Of a DNA stretch of 9,276 nt, positions 6,087 to 9,276 are shown one piece after another. This DNA comes from Chitinophaga pinensis (GTDB lineage: Bacteria; Bacteroidota; Bacteroidia; Flavobacteriales; Flavobacteriaceae): the NCBI GenBank assembly GCA_943324925.2, contig CALPNL020000071.1:1-9276 (forward strand). Reading direction: 5' to 3'. Under the pieces are notes generated by a model that was not told the origin of the DNA, did no database searches, and worked only from the letters and a program-made list of their open reading frames with translations. The stretch's first letter is position 1, and each line of letters starts with the position of its first letter. Made by a program: the position numbers and the translations under genes.

Positions 6087-6110
6087 AAGCATTTGAGAAA
6101 TCAAGTGCTT
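6087..6110 (+). terminator. Rho-independent terminator of the Lys/Cys-rich peptide gene
   Basis: A 10-bp stem (6087-6096 / 6101-6110, one G-U pair) carries a GAAA tetraloop and is followed by a T-run (to 6115) and TTT-rich DNA. It lies 27 nt after the stop at 6060. Confidence 0.88.
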
Positions 6111-6171
6111 TTTTTATTTATTAGACCGATGATTATAGAATTTCAATTTTAAGAACAGACATCAAATTAAA

Positions 6172-6195
6172 AAGGCTGTCTTTTCAGACAGCCTT
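6172..6195 (-). terminator. Terminator of the lipoprotein-FadL-like operon
   Basis: A perfect 10-bp hairpin (6172-6181 / 6186-6195) has a loop that reads GAAA on the minus strand. On that strand the stem is followed by T-rich sequence. It lies 19 nt beyond the stop codon of the FadL-like gene. The plus-strand side has a poor T-run, so the direction is clear. Confidence 0.85.
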
Positions 6196-6214
6196 AAATA
6201 ATCCAATTAGAATT

Positions 6215-7753
6215 TTATAATTCAAAAGTCATTGAAATAACAATGTTGTTCATTACCGAATCGACATTGGAATAATCAGTCATACCAACATTAAAAAATT
6301 GCTTTTGATAATTTCTTTGCGAATGTGAATAAGTCACATCTAATTTTGTACCTCCAAAATTATAACCGAATCCTGATGAATAACCAATTAAATTGCCAAT
6401 GGTTGTTTGGTTAACATAAGGGCTTTTTTCAGTACGATAACCCGCTCTTAAACTAAGAGCTTTAATTCTATATTCGCCTCCAATTCTTAATTCGGTGGCT
6501 AGACCAAGTTTATTATTGATTTCTGAATTCAAATCTCTATAATCGCCATTTGGTGAAAATTCAATATTTGAATAATCTTTCATTGAATAATCTATACTTA
6601 GTAATCCCGATTTTTTATAGATGTAAGCTAAACTACCTGTCCATTTACCTGGAGTGCGTAATTGGTAAGGTTCGTAAACATTTATTACCATCGGATTTAC
6701 CCTAACTGTTGGTAATTCTCCCGTGGCATTTGCGCTAACTGAGGAAATACCTTGAGAGAGTTTATCAGAAATTTCATACCATGTAGGAGATTCATAGGCT
6801 ACACCTACTCGAACTTCCTTATTTAACTTGGCTATAGCGCCTAATTGAAAAGAAATTCCATTTCCAAAAGTGGTCAATTCATTATCAAATTGAAGTCTTT
6901 GTACGCCTGATAACAAATTATTAGAATTATCTTCATAAAAACTAGTATTTTGAGTATAATCAATAAATCGGGTATTGACATTTACTCCGAAGTAAAATTT
7001 ATCTTTATATTGTCCAGCAGCGTTAAAGGTAAGCTTCCCGTTATAACCATTTGTTCTAATATAGTTTTCTTGGTAATAATTTCCTCCAGTTGGAACTAAT
7101 GATATGTAATTTCTATTGGAGGATTCATTGTAATTTGCTGCGGGATCTATAATATAGGCTTGATACCCTAAAAAAGCTTGCTGGGTTCCAAAACCATAAT
7201 TTGATCCTAAATAATCATATAAATCAGTAATTGATTCTCTTGGTTGTGTTTGAAGATTTGATATTGAAACGCCATTATTTCTGTTCGCATAATATTTAAA
7301 ATATTCCCCAATTGAATTGGAGGGATTGGTACCAGAAGAAAAAACAGTATTATTGAAATTATTGGTATTCTCATAGTTTAGTGTAAAACTAAATTTACTC
7401 CAATCACTTTTTTTATCTGTATTTTTAATTACAAAAACAGCACCAAATTGATTAATATCTGCAGAAGTTGAATTTTCTAAATCACTATTTCCAAAGTAAT
7501 TTGATTTATTTTTAACTCCATAAGTACTTGTTGTAAGCGCAGTTTGATTGTTTAAAAAAATTGCTGATCCTGCTGGATTCACATTGACCGATGAAAAATC
7601 GCCACCTAAAGCTCCAAATGCGCCACTCATGGCGCTAAATCTGGCAGTACCGAGCGTGTTTTCTTGAGAAAAGCGCAATGCATCTGTTATATCTTGAGAA
7701 TAAATAAAAGAGGTGTATAAACCTAAAATAATAAGTAGGATATTTTTTTTCAT
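6215..7753 (-). CDS. FadL/OmpP1-family outer-membrane beta-barrel protein
   Basis: This 512-residue outer-membrane protein is of the type often annotated in flavobacteria as OmpP1/FadL or 'hemin receptor'. A signal peptide (MKKNILLIILGLYTSFIYS, cleavage near 19/20) precedes the family's N-terminal hatch region: DALRFSQ (24-30), GTARFSAMSGAFGALGGD (35-52) and the NPAG motif (59-62). The remainder alternates Asn/Ser/Gly/Tyr-rich loops with amphipathic strands. It ends in IVISMTFEL, a plausible terminal strand for BAM recognition. FadL relatives carry hydrophobic compounds across the outer membrane; the cargo here is unknown and heme binding is not supported by any motif. The start lies 38 nt downstream of the lipoprotein stop with no terminator between, so the two genes are probably co-transcribed. 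Confidence 0.9.
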   Translation of the reverse strand: MKKNILLIILGLYTSFIYSQDITDALRFSQENTLGTARFSAMSGAFGALGGDFSSVNVNPAGSAIFLNNQTALTTSTYGVKNKSNYFGNSDLENSTSADINQFGAVFVIKNTDKKSDWSKFSFTLNYENTNNFNNTVFSSGTNPSNSIGEYFKYYANRNNGVSISNLQTQPRESITDLYDYLGSNYGFGTQQAFLGYQAYIIDPAANYNESSNRNYISLVPTGGNYYQENYIRTNGYNGKLTFNAAGQYKDKFYFGVNVNTRFIDYTQNTSFYEDNSNNLLSGVQRLQFDNELTTFGNGISFQLGAIAKLNKEVRVGVAYESPTWYEISDKLSQGISSVSANATGELPTVRVNPMVINVYEPYQLRTPGKWTGSLAYIYKKSGLLSIDYSMKDYSNIEFSPNGDYRDLNSEINNKLGLATELRIGGEYRIKALSLRAGYRTEKSPYVNQTTIGNLIGYSSGFGYNFGGTKLDVTYSHSQRNYQKQFFNVGMTDYSNVDSVMNNIVISMTFEL

Positions 7754-7791
7754 TTTAATTGAATTGTTTTGCCAGTTATAAAATCATAATT

Positions 7792-8793
7792 TTATCTTCT
7801 TCCGCCACCCCCTGAACCGCCTGATCTTCCGCCTCCAAAACTTCCTCCTCCACCATAACTTGGACTTGGAGAATAACTTCTAGGTGAAGCGCTTTCACTT
7901 CTTGGGTTAGAAATTTCTGCCCTTACAGGGGTATAACTTCTTGGAGATTCAGTTTCAATTCTTGGATTTGTTATGTCTGCTCTTGTAGGATTGTATACTT
8001 TAGGAGTGTCATTTGTTGCTCTTGGATTTACATCATTTACCCTTACAGGATTGAAGACTCTAGGGGAACTTGAATCGGAAATTCTAACTCCATTTGAAAC
8101 GCTATTTCGTCTTCCCACAGAAGAATTATCACGATTATTTGCAATTCCAGATCTTCCAAAATCATATCTTCCAGAAACCCGACCACTTGATCGTCCACCT
8201 CTAATCCCATTACTATACGAGTAGTAGTATGGATTATTAAAATTGTTTATACCCCAACCATAATAACCGTAATTTGGTCCCCACCAATTATTCCAACCCC
8301 ATCCCCAACCAATATTAGGACCATACCAATTATTCCAACCCCATCCATATCCTATATTAGGACCATACCAAGAATTCCATCCAAAATTCCAGTTCCATCC
8401 ATAATTCCAAAGAGAATTATAACCCCAATTATTCCAACCCCAATTATTATCATAAATAGTAACATTTATTGGTTGTTGGTTATTTCCCCATCCGGAATAA
8501 CTAGGTTTTTCATTTTGATTAACTACAGAATCTTGAATTGAAGAATAGTTTTCTACATCCGTAAAAACTTGATCTTGCTCGTTCTTCTCTCTTAAAGTAG
8601 TGAAGTAATCCTTGTATTTATCAACATTATTGTCAGAATTTCTATTTTCATTTTCGTCAGTTCCGTAGATACCATCACGATCATAGTAGGTGCTGCTTTT
8701 ATAGGAACCACAAGAAACCATTAGCATGCTAAAACCTATAATTAAATAAAAAATCGAGGTTGATTTTGCCGAAGAAAAATAATTAGTTTTCAT
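7792..8793 (-). CDS. Repeat-rich exported lipoprotein, function unknown
   Basis: I chose the ATG at 8793 (333 residues). An upstream in-frame ATG at 8820 would put nine polar residues before the signal peptide and lies only 2 nt from the -7 box. With this start, the basic N-terminus, hydrophobic STSIFYLIIGFSML and lipobox MVSC give lipidation at C28. The segment after it (GSYKSSTYYDRDGIYG) lacks an acidic surface-export signal, so a periplasm-facing anchor is more likely. Regions: acidic/polar linker (about 35-95); Trp/Asn/Gly/Tyr-rich block (about 100-190) with three 14-residue repeats of WNNWYGPNIGYGWG type (139-180); Ser/Arg/Asn segment; 20-residue Pro/Arg repeats (243-309); Gly/Arg tail (313-333). 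No enzymatic motif is visible. The FadL-like gene follows 38 nt downstream. A wall- or matrix-binding role is conceivable but unproven. Confidence 0.85.
   Translation of the reverse strand: MKTNYFSSAKSTSIFYLIIGFSMLMVSCGSYKSSTYYDRDGIYGTDENENRNSDNNVDKYKDYFTTLREKNEQDQVFTDVENYSSIQDSVVNQNEKPSYSGWGNNQQPINVTIYDNNWGWNNWGYNSLWNYGWNWNFGWNSWYGPNIGYGWGWNNWYGPNIGWGWGWNNWWGPNYGYYGWGINNFNNPYYYSYSNGIRGGRSSGRVSGRYDFGRSGIANNRDNSSVGRRNSVSNGVRISDSSSPRVFNPVRVNDVNPRATNDTPKVYNPTRADITNPRIETESPRSYTPVRAEISNPRSESASPRSYSPSPSYGGGGSFGGGRSGGSGGGGRR
7867..8067 (-). repeat. 60-bp in-frame tandem repeats encoding a Pro/Arg motif
   Basis: Just over three copies of a 20-residue unit, roughly (S/T)PRxYNPxRAxIxNPRxexx, occur within the lipoprotein gene. 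The copies have diverged, but the spacing of the SPR/TPK, NP-R and NPR positions is kept. Confidence 0.8.
8254..8379 (-). repeat. 42-bp in-frame tandem repeats encoding a Trp/Gly/Asn motif
   Basis: Three 14-residue units (WNSWYGPNIGYGWG, WNNWYGPNIGWGWG, WNNWWGPNYGYYGW) are encoded head to tail. At DNA level the copies starting at 8276 and 8318 match at about 35 of 42 positions; the third (from 8360) is more diverged. Confidence 0.85.
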
Positions 8794-8812
8794 ATCTATG
8801 CATTTTAAATTG

Positions 8813-8840
8813 TTGTTCATTACAAAAATAGTTAGTTTTG
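8813..8840 (+). promoter_or_regulatory. Promoter of proS
   Basis: A -33 TTG (8813-8815) and a -7 TAGTTTTG (8833-8840) are separated by 17 nt. Transcription would start near 8846, leaving a leader of about 50 nt before the ATG at 8895. The element overlaps the divergent promoter on the other strand. Confidence 0.55.
8823..8830 (-). promoter_or_regulatory. -7 promoter box of the lipoprotein-FadL-like operon
   Basis: The minus strand reads TATTTTTG here, matching TAnnTTTG. Transcription would begin near 8817, so the ATG at 8820 would lie at or before the RNA start. This favours the ATG at 8793 as the true start. No convincing TTG lies at the -33 spacing. Confidence 0.5.
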
Positions 8841-8894
8841 CCGAACTATTTAGTTAAAATTAGTTAAACAATTTTAGTGCCAAAATATTTTATC

Positions 8895-9276
8895 ATGAGC
8901 AAGAACTTAACAACAAGATCCGAGGATTATTCAAAATGGTATAATGAGTTAGTTGTCAAGGCTGACCTAGCTGAGAATTCAGGGGTTAGAGGGTGTATGG
9001 TTATTAAACCCTATGGATATGCTATATGGGAAAAAATGCAAGCCGAATTAGACAGAATGTTCAAAGAAACAGGTCATCAAAATGCCTATTTCCCTCTATT
9101 TGTTCCAAAGAGCATGTTTGAAGCAGAAGAAAAAAATGCTGAAGGTTTTGCAAAAGAATGTGCTATAGTAACACATTATAGATTAAAAAACGATCCTGAT
9201 AAACCAGGGAAATTAATGGTTGATCCAAATGCTAAATTGGAAGAAGAACTAATTGTTCGTCCTACTAGTGAAGCAA
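8895..9276 (+). CDS. proS: Prolyl-tRNA synthetase, 5' part (runs off the window)
   Basis: The first 127 codons of a class II aminoacyl-tRNA synthetase that charges tRNA-Pro in the cytosol. The N-terminus (RSEDYSKWYNELVVKADLAE), GVRGCMVIKPYGYAIWEKMQ (30-49), the motif-1 region MFKETGHQNAYFPLFVPKS, and RPTSEA (122-127, start of motif 2) fit the short archaeal/eukaryote-like ProRS (type 3) rather than the long E. coli type with the editing insertion between motifs 2 and 3. The family is usually about 490 residues, so roughly three quarters is missing at the window edge. The frame is open throughout. It is transcribed divergently from the lipoprotein gene. Confidence 0.95.
   Translation, partial: MSKNLTTRSEDYSKWYNELVVKADLAENSGVRGCMVIKPYGYAIWEKMQAELDRMFKETGHQNAYFPLFVPKSMFEAEEKNAEGFAKECAIVTHYRLKNDPDKPGKLMVDPNAKLEEELIVRPTSEA

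Noticed and set aside
6215..7753. 'Hemin receptor' function for the FadL-like protein
   Set aside because: The label is common in flavobacterial annotation, but no heme-binding motif or heme uptake neighbour is visible; only the FadL/OmpP1 fold is supported.
7973..8224. 83-residue plus-strand ORF inside the lipoprotein gene
   Set aside because: It is produced by the repetitive Pro/Arg coding DNA read on the other strand; no promoter or start context.
8254..8379. 42-bp repeats as a CRISPR or regulatory array
   Set aside because: The copies are head to tail without spacers, in frame, and encode a Trp/Gly/Asn motif, so they are protein-coding repeats.
8794..8820. Upstream ATG (8820) as the start of the lipoprotein
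   Set aside because: It lies 2 nt from the -7 box, at or before the predicted RNA start, and adds nine polar residues before a normal signal peptide; the ATG at 8793 fits better.
1..9276. Mobile element, phage, toxin-antitoxin, defence or biosynthetic cluster
   Set aside because: No transposase, integrase, recombinase, long terminal repeats, nuclease or effector motifs are present; gene content is housekeeping plus envelope proteins.

Overview
The window looks like chromosome from a Flavobacteriaceae member, most likely Flavobacterium. The DNA is AT-rich. Starts are preceded by A/T-rich leaders rather than Shine-Dalgarno sequences. Several starts have Bacteroidetes-type -7 boxes (TAnnTTTG), and the gene content fits (type I IPP isomerase, Bacteroidetes FadL/OmpP1-like porin, archaeal/eukaryote-type ProRS). 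This assignment is inferred from sequence character and remembered families, not from a database search.

Layout. 70-1650 (+): a GapN-like NADP-dependent aldehyde dehydrogenase with its own terminator (1673-1713). 1816-4185 (+): a tight four-gene operon, idi - PTPS/QueD-like - PrxQ/Bcp peroxiredoxin - phosphomannose isomerase, with spacings of 9 nt, a 1-nt overlap and an 11-nt overlap. 4248-4517 (+): a small helical protein of unknown function with its own -7 box. 4593-4666 (+): tRNA-Thr(UGU) with a clear promoter. A 15-bp GAAA-loop hairpin (4674-4707) follows and probably also ends the convergent gene at 4733-5734 (-), an exported M28 zinc aminopeptidase. 5887-6060 (+): a 57-codon gene for an exported Lys/Cys-rich peptide, ending at a strong terminator (6087-6110). 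6215-8793 (-): an outer-membrane pair, a repeat-rich lipoprotein gene followed by a FadL/OmpP1-like beta-barrel gene, closed by a terminator at 6172-6195. 8895-end (+): the 5' part of proS, read divergently from the lipoprotein gene across back-to-back promoters.

How the genes fit together. Most are housekeeping genes: glycolytic NADPH supply, isoprenoid entry, a pterin/7-deazapurine step, peroxide defence, mannose/fructose phosphate interconversion and translation. The envelope part (M28 peptidase, Lys/Cys-rich peptide, lipoprotein, FadL-like barrel) encodes exported products. Only the lipoprotein-barrel pair looks like a likely functional unit.

I do not see a phage, IS element, CRISPR array, toxin-antitoxin pair or defence cluster. 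The least explained items are the Lys/Cys-rich secreted peptide, the low-complexity lipoprotein (Trp/Asn/Gly-rich 14-residue repeats, Pro/Arg 20-residue repeats, Gly/Arg tail), the GapN-like enzyme whose usual catalytic Glu position is Gly, and the QueD-family protein with a mammalian-type Cys-X5-HGH signature.
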